From IMG/VR virus record IMGVR_UViG_3300034160_000027, positions 1-64,000 of that record: 64,000 nt of DNA; one strand, 5' to 3'. The first letter of the stretch is position 1. Every line of letters starts with the position of its first letter. Origin of the DNA: a virus. The notes beneath the pieces are model-generated. The model had not been told where the DNA came from. It searched no databases and worked only from the letters and a program-made list of their open reading frames with translations. The position numbers and the translations under genes are program-made. Below, one piece after another: positions 24,699-32,201 of the stretch.

Positions 24699-24806
24699 TC
24701 ACTTACTCTTGTATCTGCTGTAGATGAGGCTTCCGATAGCAAATAATCCTCCGACTATCACTATAGGGGCTAGAATACAGATAACAAATACGTCGAAGGG
24801 GGGCAT
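24699..24806 (-). CDS. Single-span membrane miniprotein (35 aa)
   Basis: 35 aa: MPPFDVFVICILAPIVIVGG then a basic tail (YSRYKSK). GGAG seven nucleotides before the ATG. One membrane helix, N-out/C-in by the positive-inside rule. Typical of phage early-region membrane peptides; role unknown. Confidence 0.6.
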   Translation of the reverse strand: MPPFDVFVICILAPIVIVGGLFAIGSLIYSRYKSK

Positions 24807-24810
24807 ACTG

Positions 24811-25086
24811 CTACTCCCATACACCGTAGATGTGGAAGGATGATGGGATAACAGGGTCATCCTGATAATTGAAGACTCCGATCTCGAAGTCCGCTGCCAA
24901 TCTTGCTGCGGCGGCTGGGTGCGTTACTACAACGCCTATGAAGCTATCCTTGGCGTTAAGCCAGCCCGGAGTGACAGTAAAAGGGTCGACGTACCCAACA
25001 TAGCAAAGCTGTACGCTCTGTCGTTCCGCTAGCGCGGTATGCGCTGCGGTCGGGGGCTCGTGTCCTATGTACGCGAAAGGTGTCAT
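24811..25086 (-). CDS. Hypothetical protein (91 aa)
   Basis: 91 aa, mixed alpha/beta, aromatic-rich with AAAARLAADFEIGVFNYQ. RBS GGAGAAACAA precedes the ATG. Unrecognised. Confidence 0.6.
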   Translation of the reverse strand: MTPFAYIGHEPPTAAHTALAERQSVQLCYVGYVDPFTVTPGWLNAKDSFIGVVVTHPAAAARLAADFEIGVFNYQDDPVIPSSFHIYGVWE

Positions 25087-25118
25087 TTGTTTCTCCTAGT
25101 CCAGACGCGCGGAAAGCC

Positions 25119-25298
25119 TTAACTGCTTCTCCGGTGTGATTTTGGTTTCTGGTACTGCGCGTTCCACGCGTCGAGTACCGCATTGTCGGTCTTTTGCTTT
25201 CCCAGTAGCGCAGTTGCTTGTTCCTTACGCCACTGCAACTCTTCCTTAGTAGTAATTTCCTTGCCGCTGATTCCCGTCAGGTTACCGTCTACTTTCAT
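25119..25298 (-). CDS. Hypothetical protein (59 aa)
   Basis: 59 aa, charged and helical (GKEITTKEELQWRKEQATAL). Overlaps the upstream membrane-protein stop (ATGA). No family recognised. Confidence 0.55.
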   Translation of the reverse strand: MKVDGNLTGISGKEITTKEELQWRKEQATALLGKQKTDNAVLDAWNAQYQKPKSHRRSS

Positions 25299-25459
25299 CT
25301 ATTGTCTCTCATGTAGGCTTGAGCACCAAGGGTAGCAAGTGCGCCACCGACAACGCCTATGGCTACGAACACCAGATAGGTAATACTCGGGTTATACGCG
25401 TGGACTACACACGATACCGCTACCGCAACCCGCACAGAAAAGCGCGCTAGTTTTATCAC
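25295..25459 (-). CDS. Small membrane protein (54 aa)
   Basis: 54 aa, GTG start in a GTGA overlap with the nuclease fragment upstream. Two hydrophobic stretches (VRVAVAVSCVV and YLVFVAIGVVGGALATLGA). Couples by ATGA to the next gene. Unknown function. Confidence 0.55.
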   Translation of the reverse strand: MIKLARFSVRVAVAVSCVVHAYNPSITYLVFVAIGVVGGALATLGAQAYMRDNR

Positions 25460-25638
25460 TTACACCACCCCGCGCGGCGCACTTGCATCGGGCGCCCGAG
25501 CCCGTGTGCGATGAGTTCGTGTCCTAGGTTGCGGCCCTCTACTAGCACTTCGCCGAGGTCCCGGCGATAGAAGTCAGCGCCGGGCCGGTAGTCATGCAGC
25601 GTGAAAGACCGGGCTTCCGTCTTCTTTCGTTCCGTAGG
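25456..25638 (-). pseudogene. C-terminal fragment of a staphylococcal-nuclease-like protein
   Basis: An open stretch without a good start codon reads ...DFYRRDLGEVLVEGRNLG then HELIAHGLGRPM and GWC. This is the last third of SNase/thermonuclease domains (normally DxYGR.L..V.VdG.nLn..L...GlA). The N-terminal two thirds with the catalytic Arg/Asp/Glu are missing. Partly overlaps the end of 25592-25915. Its stop is GTGA-coupled to the next gene, as if once a complete gene. Confidence 0.5.
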
Positions 25639-25915
25639 TTACCGCCACCCAATCCAAGCATGAACTCCCATCATCATACTTAACACCCTTCATATATACT
25701 ATAAATTTGTCTCGTTTCTGTTTAGAACGGTCGCTTTCTGGCCATCCGGCTTTACTCCCATCGGGGCAGACCAAGAATGTCATAAACCCATTCAGCACCC
25801 TCACGCCGGGGCCTATTACTTTGAGCCCCGTCTTACGCGCCTCATCCGCTGCGGCGGCTATCGCCTCCGCGTTCCAACTCGTTACAACGATAGCGTGGTG
25901 TACTATATGACTCAT
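25592..25915 (-). CDS. Hypothetical protein, tandem paralogue pair member 2
   Basis: 107 aa from the ATG at 25915 (ATGA overlap). Paralogue of the gene upstream: both start MSH..., share IVVTS, EARKTGL/EARKVGL, a FLVCPD/FVVCPD strand, and W-VTYG(T/I)-EDG-PV near the end. Alternating alpha/beta. Function unknown; tandem duplication is clear. Confidence 0.65.
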   Translation of the reverse strand: MSHIVHHAIVVTSWNAEAIAAAADEARKTGLKVIGPGVRVLNGFMTFLVCPDGSKAGWPESDRSKQKRDKFIVYMKGVKYDDGSSCLDWVAVTYGTKEDGSPVFHAA

Positions 25916-26235
25916 TGCTTTGCTCTTGATATGCAAGTTAAGACCGGATTTCCATCTTCTCCTATACCGTAAGATATCGTTACCCACTCCACTCCCTCGT
26001 GTAACTCAACGCTTTTTATGAATCGGTCGGTGGTCAACCTATCCGGGCAGACTACGAATACCGTGAAAATGTTTTTTATCACTGTGCTAGAGACTAGAAT
26101 TTCGAGACCTTTCTTACGAGCGTCCCTGTTACCTGTGTGGCATAGCCAAGCTGCAAGACCCACTTTGCGCGCCTCTTGCGTTATATCGTCAAGAGTATCA
26201 AGAGACCGGCTTGTTACGATAATCGCGTGGCTCAT
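25912..26235 (-). CDS. Hypothetical protein, tandem paralogue pair member 1
   Basis: 107 aa from ATG 26235 (GGGGAAG upstream, ATGA overlap). Homologous along its length to 25592-25915 but well diverged. No recognised domain. Confidence 0.65.
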   Translation of the reverse strand: MSHAIIVTSRSLDTLDDITQEARKVGLAAWLCHTGNRDARKKGLEILVSSTVIKNIFTVFVVCPDRLTTDRFIKSVELHEGVEWVTISYGIGEDGNPVLTCISRAKQ

Positions 26236-26402
26236 TGCTGCTTCCCCGGTAAGCAGACGTACCAACGTCGCTCGGGCTCTGTAGACGTGCTGGCCCAGTC
26301 CCGGCCTGCTTCTTCACACCGCTCTTGCGATGGCGCGGAGACGGCGTAGGACTCCAATTCGTGGAACGGAGTGATAGAGGCCAAGAGTAGTAGGACGTAC
26401 AT
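26232..26402 (-). CDS. Small exported or membrane-anchored protein
   Basis: 56 aa from ATG 26402; the longer frame upstream overlaps another gene. MYVLLLLASITPFHELES looks like a short signal sequence. Two cysteines (ERCEEAG, YVCLPG) could form a disulfide in the periplasm. Role unknown. Confidence 0.55.
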   Translation of the reverse strand: MYVLLLLASITPFHELESYAVSAPSQERCEEAGRDWASTSTEPERRWYVCLPGKQQ

Positions 26403-26404
26403 AG

Positions 26405-26590
26405 TCAAGCCGACGCTTCGTCCACCAACCGGATGACCTCGGCCTTGAGACGCAGCAGCACAAGCTGCCATACGGCAATATCCGCGGGCTCGGTACGCTC
26501 GCGCCAGTTTGTTTCGAGCGCGAAGCACTCGTTCAACGTGATCGCTTGCGCCATGCGGAGAATGTCGGGGTCAATCTTTTCGATGTTCAT
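26405..26590 (-). CDS. Hypothetical protein (61 aa)
   Basis: 61 aa from MNIEKIDPDILRMAQAITL; helical with WRERTEPADIAVWQLVLLRL. Two nucleotides from the next gene. Unrecognised. Confidence 0.58.
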   Translation of the reverse strand: MNIEKIDPDILRMAQAITLNECFALETNWRERTEPADIAVWQLVLLRLKAEVIRLVDEASA

Positions 26591-26607
26591 CTTGTTAATC
26601 CGGAAGC

Positions 26608-26679
26608 TCAACACTTACCGCAGTGCGGGCAGACGTAGGTCTCGTAGTCGCCCCCACCAAGTAGTAGGATGTATATCAC
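26608..26679 (-). CDS. 23-residue Cys-rich microprotein
   Basis: GTG start overlapping the upstream stop (GTGA). Short product with YETYVCPHCGKC, a CxxC-type zinc knuckle end. The coupling and motif favour a real peptide; it could also be a relic of a longer Zn-ribbon gene. Confidence 0.35.
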   Translation of the reverse strand: MIYILLLGGGDYETYVCPHCGKC

Positions 26680-26930
26680 TGCGCGCCTCGTACCGCTGGC
26701 ATGTCCCATAACTTCACGGGAAACGCTGGCGGGTTAGTAAGGACTTTCCACTCGTCTTGACTGCACGCGGGCTCGAACCCGCGAGGGCCGCCGAGGGAGG
26801 GTGATTGCCGGCCTATCTTCTTCCCGCTAAGGTCGTACAGGACCACATCAACGAATCCGTCGTATACGTCTCTTGCCACACCGAAGAAGTTGGTTGACGC
26901 GGATACCAGCCAGTCTCCTTTCTTCATCAT
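26676..26930 (-). CDS. Hypothetical protein (84 aa)
   Basis: 84 aa, starts MMKKGDWLVSASTNFFGVA; beta-rich N-terminus then a Gly/Pro turn. Plausible ribosome binding site. Unrecognised. Confidence 0.6.
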   Translation of the reverse strand: MMKKGDWLVSASTNFFGVARDVYDGFVDVVLYDLSGKKIGRQSPSLGGPRGFEPACSQDEWKVLTNPPAFPVKLWDMPAVRGAQ

Positions 26931-26989
26931 GGGTCGCTCTGTTAATGTTTATGGACGAAGTATGCCAGAAACCACCACCCCGTCGCTCA

Positions 26990-27514
26990 TTATCCGACGA
27001 GCGGTAGGTCAAGGGCCTTGAGCACCTGTGCATAAGCCTCGTCACCGCACTTCAAGGCCGGCCACAACCCGAGGTCGATGACCTTGACGCCCCATGCCTT
27101 GGCGATCCGGAGGGCCTGGCCCGTGCCACCCTCACCCCTGCCGCCCTCCGTCCAGCACACCACGAGGCCCACCGGACTCTTCAGGCCTGGACCGAGGACG
27201 ATGAAGCCGTTGCGTGCGTGAAGCATCTGAGCGGCCTGCGTGCAGCGGCCCCACGCTGGGTGGAACCGCTTGGCGAGCCATAGGGCTGCGTCTGTGATGG
27301 GTGGGCAGTCGGCGTAGAGCCCGTTGTAGCCTTGCCACGGGAGATAGAGTTCCAGTGGGCCTGTGCCGCAGCCCGCCCTGAACGCTTCGTCGGCACCCAA
27401 GGCGCCACCTGTCCGCAGCCTATCGCCTCGGGCAGCGGCTTCGTGCGCGTACCGGCTCATGAAGTTGAGGATGTGGTGCGGGGTCTCTCGGGAGCCAATA
27501 CCGGCGTAGATCAC
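26990..27514 (-). CDS. SLOG/DprA-like Rossmann-fold protein
   Basis: 174 aa. MIYAGIGSRETPHHIL then RGDRLRTGGALGADEAF matches the nucleotide-binding core (GSR...SGGA.GAD) of phage SLOG proteins related to DprA/LOG, followed by LYLPW and a second Rossmann half. These proteins bind nucleotides or single-stranded DNA or cleave nucleotide phosphoribosyl groups; here the role is open. The stop codon overlaps a weak copy of the CCGACGAACGGT element. Confidence 0.78.
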   Translation of the reverse strand: MIYAGIGSRETPHHILNFMSRYAHEAAARGDRLRTGGALGADEAFRAGCGTGPLELYLPWQGYNGLYADCPPITDAALWLAKRFHPAWGRCTQAAQMLHARNGFIVLGPGLKSPVGLVVCWTEGGRGEGGTGQALRIAKAWGVKVIDLGLWPALKCGDEAYAQVLKALDLPLVG

Positions 27515-27750
27515 GGCAGTACATCCTCTAGTCCCGTGGGCGACGCTAGGAACACCAAGCTGCCGTACAAGGTGTGCGAGCTATGGGTTGCCACGACTCC
27601 ATGCTCGTCACAATGATAGGAGGTCTCGTCCAAGCGGTATCCGTCGTCAAGAGAGCTACACACGTCCTTTTGCAAAACTGCCCCGCAGACAGGACAGTTA
27701 AGCGTCTTTGTGTTTTTCTGGAATGGCTGACAAATAGGCGGTGGAAACAT
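27511..27750 (-). CDS. Zn-ribbon hypothetical protein
   Basis: 79 aa from ATG 27750; the upstream extension to 27909 is an out-of-frame shadow of the next gene. LNCPVCGAVL and a later HCDEHG supply four potential metal ligands. Resembles small phage zinc proteins; function unknown. Confidence 0.6.
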   Translation of the reverse strand: MFPPPICQPFQKNTKTLNCPVCGAVLQKDVCSSLDDGYRLDETSYHCDEHGVVATHSSHTLYGSLVFLASPTGLEDVLP

Positions 27751-27754
27751 CGTA

Positions 27755-27937
27755 TTAACCCTCCATCCAGGCCAGCATCTCTTCGGGTGAACGCTCGTCC
27801 GGGAACACTGCGAATTTCCTTTCAGGAAAGGACTCAGGGCGCATTTCAGAGATTTGCGTCTGCTCGGTGTCGCTGAACTGCAAGCAGATCGGCTCGATGG
27901 AAGAGTCATACCAAGTGTCTTGGATTTTCACGCGCAT
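27755..27937 (-). CDS. Small phage protein (60 aa)
   Basis: 60 aa. MRVKIQDTWYDSSIEPICL followed by FSDTEQTQISEM and EEMLAWMEG is characteristic of a recurring short phage family (function unknown). Good conservation of pattern supports it as real. Confidence 0.68.
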   Translation of the reverse strand: MRVKIQDTWYDSSIEPICLQFSDTEQTQISEMRPESFPERKFAVFPDERSPEEMLAWMEG

Positions 27938-27979
27938 GATCTTACCTTTGGTGGGATGCTGTGACTTATGTAGGTCGCG

Positions 27980-28366
27980 CTAAAACTGCCCGTTCTTGAT
28001 ACGTGCGCGAAGGAGGGCGTCCCAGGATGGGACGACAGGAACCTCGTTTTGCCGGCAGTACTCTATGTGCACCGGACAGTGTTCGCCATGCCCTGATCCG
28101 TTGCGTAATATGTTCCTGGGATATTGGCACGTGCACTTCGGTGCTCGCGCGGCGCTACCAGTGGTGGTTGGAATACCATTTTGCCGGTAGCACGCGAGGT
28201 GCACAGGGCAATGAACAGCGTGCCCGGACTCGGTATACGCAATGGTCAATGGGTAGAGACATTTGCACTTTGGCGCGTTTGCATTCGGTGCTGCCTTCTG
28301 TGCACTGTCCGGAGGGGAGGTCGGCACATCGTCCACGTGGGTGATAATGTCTGCGATAGTGATCAT
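27980..28366 (-). CDS. Tandem zinc-finger protein
   Basis: 128 aa. Two ~50-residue repeats, each PKC-C-YP...SGH-HCPVH...CRQN-(I/V)P, with Cys/His ligands for one zinc each (CxC, H, CxxH). Starts MITIADIITH. Probably nucleic-acid binding. Duplicated domain within one gene. Confidence 0.65.
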   Translation of the reverse strand: MITIADIITHVDDVPTSPPDSAQKAAPNANAPKCKCLYPLTIAYTESGHAVHCPVHLACYRQNGIPTTTGSAARAPKCTCQYPRNILRNGSGHGEHCPVHIEYCRQNEVPVVPSWDALLRARIKNGQF

Positions 28367-28368
28367 TA

Positions 28369-28659
28369 TTAAGTCTCCTCTTCAGGTGGAGTTGCACGCT
28401 CGTATAGGCGTATATTACGAAATTCAAAGAGAGAAAACGCCGTGTGCCGGTACTTGTGGAATTTCCAAAACACGCGCTCTTGGTGTGTGCACGGGCTGCT
28501 ACGGTACCGCAGCTCTCCCTGCTTTCTTAGCACGCGCGGGATTTTCCGGAAGTACTCTGCCTTGGTTTGTCTCACGTACACAGGGTACACTACAAAAATC
28601 ATGGCTTTTTCCATCACGTCTGTGTCGTGAGGCATAGTAGCAAACTCTGCGGACTCCAT
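28369..28659 (-). CDS. Hypothetical protein (96 aa)
   Basis: 96 aa, basic (VRQTKAEYFRKIPRVLRKQG, KFHKYRHTAF). Possible later start at MEKAMIF. A copy of the CCGACGAACGGT element lies just upstream but in the opposite orientation to the gene. Unrecognised. Confidence 0.55.
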   Translation of the reverse strand: MESAEFATMPHDTDVMEKAMIFVVYPVYVRQTKAEYFRKIPRVLRKQGELRYRSSPCTHQERVFWKFHKYRHTAFSLFEFRNIRLYERATPPEEET

Positions 28660-28680
28660 TTATCTATCCGACGAACGGTA

Positions 28681-28890
28681 CTACGTGCGTTGCGAAGCCC
28701 CGGGTGGACGAGTTCTGACGGGGATGTCTAGCGGCGCCTGAAGCGCGCAGCCCCTTATGATACGAGGGTCCTTAGACCACACGTTTAAGATGCACCTTGA
28801 CGCACCAAACCAAGGCCGCGGGGCGAACGGGTGCAAGCACGCTCCCTTGTCGTATAATTTACAGTTTTGTTCCACCTTTGTCTCCTTCAC
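28681..28890 (-). CDS. Small Cys-rich phage protein
   Basis: 69 aa from a GTG at 28890 that overlaps (GTGA) the end of the upstream Zn-ribbon pseudogene; a TTG at 28971 would give 96 aa by reading back into that gene and is disfavoured. Pattern NCKLYDKGACLHPFAPRPW then GASRCIL...GCAL has four Cys and resembles a recurring small phage family. Likely metal binding. Confidence 0.6.
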   Translation of the reverse strand: MKETKVEQNCKLYDKGACLHPFAPRPWFGASRCILNVWSKDPRIIRGCALQAPLDIPVRTRPPGASQRT

Positions 28891-29451
28891 GGCACGGGGC
28901 ACATCGGGTTTGGTAATGGTGCGTCTAAGCACCCGTGGCCGCTCATGACGCCATTTGCCGTGGCTTTCCAATAATGGCCTGCTTTACATTTGAACGTACT
29001 TTTCTCATTCACATTACCGGCATATTCTACGCAACTAATATCTTTCGCGCGCAATCGTATATTTACTTCTTCATGCGATAGCCTAGCGTTTCCCGCGCAT
29101 GAAGGGCACCCAGTTCCTAGTGTGACGTGGCTGGCTGGCTGTCGCGTTCCAAACGTGCCCTTTCGCGCAAATGAAAGAGCTTTTCCCTTCTACGCGTCCC
29201 GCATACTCTACACACTTTATGCCGCGGCCTGCTAAACGTCTATTTACTTCCTCATGTGACACGGGAAAGTTTCCCGCGCACGCTGAGCACCCGCTACCTC
29301 TCAACACGCTACTAGCTGAAGTAACCCATGTGTGTCCTGCTTTACATAAGAACATGCTCTTCCCCAATACGTTCCCGGCGAAGATTTGGCATACTATACC
29401 CCTGTCATCAAGTGATAGTAGGTCGTTCACAACTTGAAGGGTGTACGCCAT
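28887..29451 (-). pseudogene. Triple zinc-ribbon protein broken by a 4-bp duplication
   Basis: The frame from 29451 gives two ribbon repeats (FLCKAGHTWVTSASSVLRGS then GCSAC; FICAKGHVWNATAS) and then shifts. In the -1 frame a third repeat continues (GTGCPSCAGNARLSHEEVN, FKCKAGHYWKATANGV). At the shift the sequence has AGCC three times in a row (near 29129-29140); removing one unit restores a continuous three-repeat protein. C..GH.W...GCxxC ribbons are common in homing-endonuclease and DNA-binding phage proteins. The restored end overlaps the next start (GTGA). Confidence 0.65.
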
Positions 29452-29454
29452 GCT

Positions 29455-31554
29455 TCAGTCCTTTCTATATCGTTTAGCATTTGCGTAGCCGTCGGCTCCG
29501 AGGTAGAACCCCGCATCCATCCACGGGAGTTTTCGTGTCATGCAGCCGAGTATACGGTCATACGCGGTAGGATCGTCCAATCTGGTCAAGCAGATCGCCT
29601 CATCGTACGTGCTACCTACCAGTTCTATTAGTGGATCGGCGTCGATGAGTTCAAGCCCAGGGTACAACACGTCACGACACATTGCCTGGGTGTCATTTTC
29701 GCTGCATCCCCCACCCCAGGTGGAGATAAAAGACCATGCTCCGGAGCGGTCCTGGTCTTTACCCCAGTATGTTAAGGACTCCACTGAATAGATGCTACCG
29801 TCCTTCTTGCTTCGCATCTCCCGTCGTATGATCTCGGGCTTGTAATAGAATAGCGTTCTCCCGCTCGGGATAGTGCAATGCAAGAACGTCCCATCATAGA
29901 AATACGCGATACGCGGCCACTGGCGGTACGTGTGAAACTTAGCGCCGAACTCGGAAAAAGACTCACACGCATAGGCAAAGAAAGGCTGCCCGGGATTGCG
30001 GATTGCGTTCTTCGCCGCTGTCTCCAGGTTGCGCCATAGGAGGGGGATTTCCGGAAACGACTTACGAAACACTTCGACCATCTTCTCTCCTACCTCTTCT
30101 TCCATGATAACACCTATCGCCTTTGCGTATCTGACGATAGCAGACCCGCTGCCGCCGTACCCACACGACAAAACAGGCGCTTTTGAAAACGTGCGTTGCT
30201 GCTTGGTTACCGCATCATATGGTATACCATAATAGCGTGTAGCGAAGTCTTTGTACGTGTCTTTACCTTCATGAAACAGATCAAGGATCGTCTGGCAACC
30301 AGCGAGCCATGCAAGACCCACTGACTCTATGCTCTTGAGGTCTACCGCAGTTATGCCATAGCCCTCTGGCGCTTTGATTGCGCCTCGCACGCTAGACCCG
30401 AGCATAGGCATCAACCCCTGCTTGCCGCCCACCCAGAACTTGATGTTCTCCGGGTCTCCCGTCTCGACCCAATCGGCCGTCCAGTCAGAGAGATCGGCGT
30501 TCCACCCTTTCTGCGAGAGCTTTGGTCTCTCTAGATTCGCTAAATTGATGCCCCGGGACGCATCGCGTCCGGTCCTCGACGCACCGCATAGCGTATACGC
30601 GTTATTGATGCGACCGTTGACCTGTTTATCGGCCATCGCCTGGAACTTCTTCACGGAAGCACTACCAATAGCCATCCGCGCATTAAGCACTTCTGCTACG
30701 ACTTCCGGCATATCGGGGTCTTCCAGCACATCCCGAATAACAGGGGCCTGCATGTTCGGCATCGGGTAGCCCTGTTCTGCGCACCACGTAAGCAATTGCT
30801 GCACGCTGTTCGGATTACTCAAGCCTGTTAACTCTTTCATCCGTGCCATCAGGCGCTTAGTTTCAAAAGCCTGTAACTTTAACGCGCCATTGATAGTCTC
30901 CATGCTCACGGGGATACCACGCGCGTTAATACGCTGGTTGAGTAGCCACTGGCGCTGAAGCGTAGCGATCATCGGGTAGAACGCAGGTTGGTCAAGCACC
31001 GCGAGGCACTTGCGCAGTAGGGCTACCTCCACGTAAGCATCGTTCTTGCAGTAGTCCGCAAACAGCGCCCACTTCTCCGGGTTATCGTACCAGGGTGTCT
31101 CCTGCTTGCAGAAGATGTTAATCAGTCGCTTTCCCTCCGCGCTCTTCTTCAGCGGATTGCCGTACTGATCGCGCACGTCGAACTGCTTTAATACGTCGTC
31201 GAGAGTCCCAGCGAACGCGAGAATGTAGGCGATTAGTTGAATGTCGAGCCACTTGCTCTTATCAGTCTTGATACCAAGTCGTAGCATCGCCTCGTAGTCG
31301 AAGGCCGCATTGAATGCGGCGTACATGCACTCCTCTGGCGGCAACGCGGCCGTCTCGGTAAGCATTCCCGGAACTGTGTGAAGATGCGGCTGGTAGAGGA
31401 ACGTGCTCTCAGAGTGCAAGTCCTGGAACCCGAGCATCAGCGTGCGTGTGCGCTTGTCCGCCCAGTAGCGAGCGGCACCGTGCTTCTTTAGATCGATGGG
31501 GCTGGATGTCTCGGCGTCCAGGACGATGATGCGCTTGGTGAGGCCGAGGATCAT
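29455..31554 (-). CDS. Family A DNA polymerase with 3'-5' exonuclease
   Basis: 699 aa replicative polymerase. Exonuclease domain: Exo I LDAETSS (Asp 13, Glu 15), Exo II FNAAFDYEA (~82-90), Exo III YCKND (~172). Polymerase motifs: A ITAVDLKSIES, B RTFSKAPVLSCGYGGS, C STYDEA (~648-653, usual HDEA changed to YDEA). No 5'-nuclease domain. Polymerases of this type, called DpoZ in diaminopurine siphophages, accompany purZ; assignment to DpoZ needs phylogeny. ATGA-coupled to the upstream membrane gene; ends four nt from the Zn-ribbon gene. Confidence 0.92.
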   Translation of the reverse strand: MILGLTKRIIVLDAETSSPIDLKKHGAARYWADKRTRTLMLGFQDLHSESTFLYQPHLHTVPGMLTETAALPPEECMYAAFNAAFDYEAMLRLGIKTDKSKWLDIQLIAYILAFAGTLDDVLKQFDVRDQYGNPLKKSAEGKRLINIFCKQETPWYDNPEKWALFADYCKNDAYVEVALLRKCLAVLDQPAFYPMIATLQRQWLLNQRINARGIPVSMETINGALKLQAFETKRLMARMKELTGLSNPNSVQQLLTWCAEQGYPMPNMQAPVIRDVLEDPDMPEVVAEVLNARMAIGSASVKKFQAMADKQVNGRINNAYTLCGASRTGRDASRGINLANLERPKLSQKGWNADLSDWTADWVETGDPENIKFWVGGKQGLMPMLGSSVRGAIKAPEGYGITAVDLKSIESVGLAWLAGCQTILDLFHEGKDTYKDFATRYYGIPYDAVTKQQRTFSKAPVLSCGYGGSGSAIVRYAKAIGVIMEEEVGEKMVEVFRKSFPEIPLLWRNLETAAKNAIRNPGQPFFAYACESFSEFGAKFHTYRQWPRIAYFYDGTFLHCTIPSGRTLFYYKPEIIRREMRSKKDGSIYSVESLTYWGKDQDRSGAWSFISTWGGGCSENDTQAMCRDVLYPGLELIDADPLIELVGSTYDEAICLTRLDDPTAYDRILGCMTRKLPWMDAGFYLGADGYANAKRYRKD

Positions 31555-32201
31555 GACGATTTACTAAACTCAATAATCGCGTTAATGAAAGCCTTCCATT
31601 GCTCCACGGTGAACTGTAGCTCCCCGTACTCTTGCACGCCGTCAAGGTACAAACCCGTGCTCGTGTACTTAATGTGTGAGTCTTTCCCCTTCGGCGCCCA
31701 CCGTGCTCCTCGTATCGACGTGCCCCACTCTATACGGTTTGCGAAGAAGGGCATGTTTACCATGACCAGGAACCATTGGTAGTTATCCGTGTCCTTGATA
31801 TACTCGTACGTGGTACCGTCACTTACCGCCCCGCATACTTCGAGGGCTTTGGTGGCAAATAACTCGTCCATGTCGCCATCGTCAGTCGTGAAGTCGAATA
31901 CAAATGACCCGAGGTAACTGAGTCTAGTAAAATCGTGGTCCTCTTGCGTGGCCACGAAACCTTCTTCCAACGCTTGCCGGTATTTGCTCTCAGGTATCAT
32001 TTTTTCATTCCACCAAAGCCACAGGCCAACAGGCCACAAAGTCAGCACCAACGGTTGTGCGAACCACGCGACTTTACGAGGGCAGTCTTTGTACCAGTTG
32101 TACATTTGCTTGTCTTCCGTGTCTATGCCGGACCAGACGAAAGAACCTACTACTAGGTTAAGAGAGAAAAGCAGAAAGCCGATGACGATACCTGTAGTCA
32201 T
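31551..32201 (-). CDS. Membrane protein of unknown function
   Basis: 216 aa. Two N-terminal membrane segments (GIVIGFLLFSLNLVVGSFVW and PLVLTLWPVGLWLWW) and a large soluble acidic C-terminal domain rich in aromatic residues. Not a known holin type. Sits between methyltransferase and polymerase genes with ATG overlaps. Confidence 0.68.
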   Translation of the reverse strand: MTTGIVIGFLLFSLNLVVGSFVWSGIDTEDKQMYNWYKDCPRKVAWFAQPLVLTLWPVGLWLWWNEKMIPESKYRQALEEGFVATQEDHDFTRLSYLGSFVFDFTTDDGDMDELFATKALEVCGAVSDGTTYEYIKDTDNYQWFLVMVNMPFFANRIEWGTSIRGARWAPKGKDSHIKYTSTGLYLDGVQEYGELQFTVEQWKAFINAIIEFSKSS

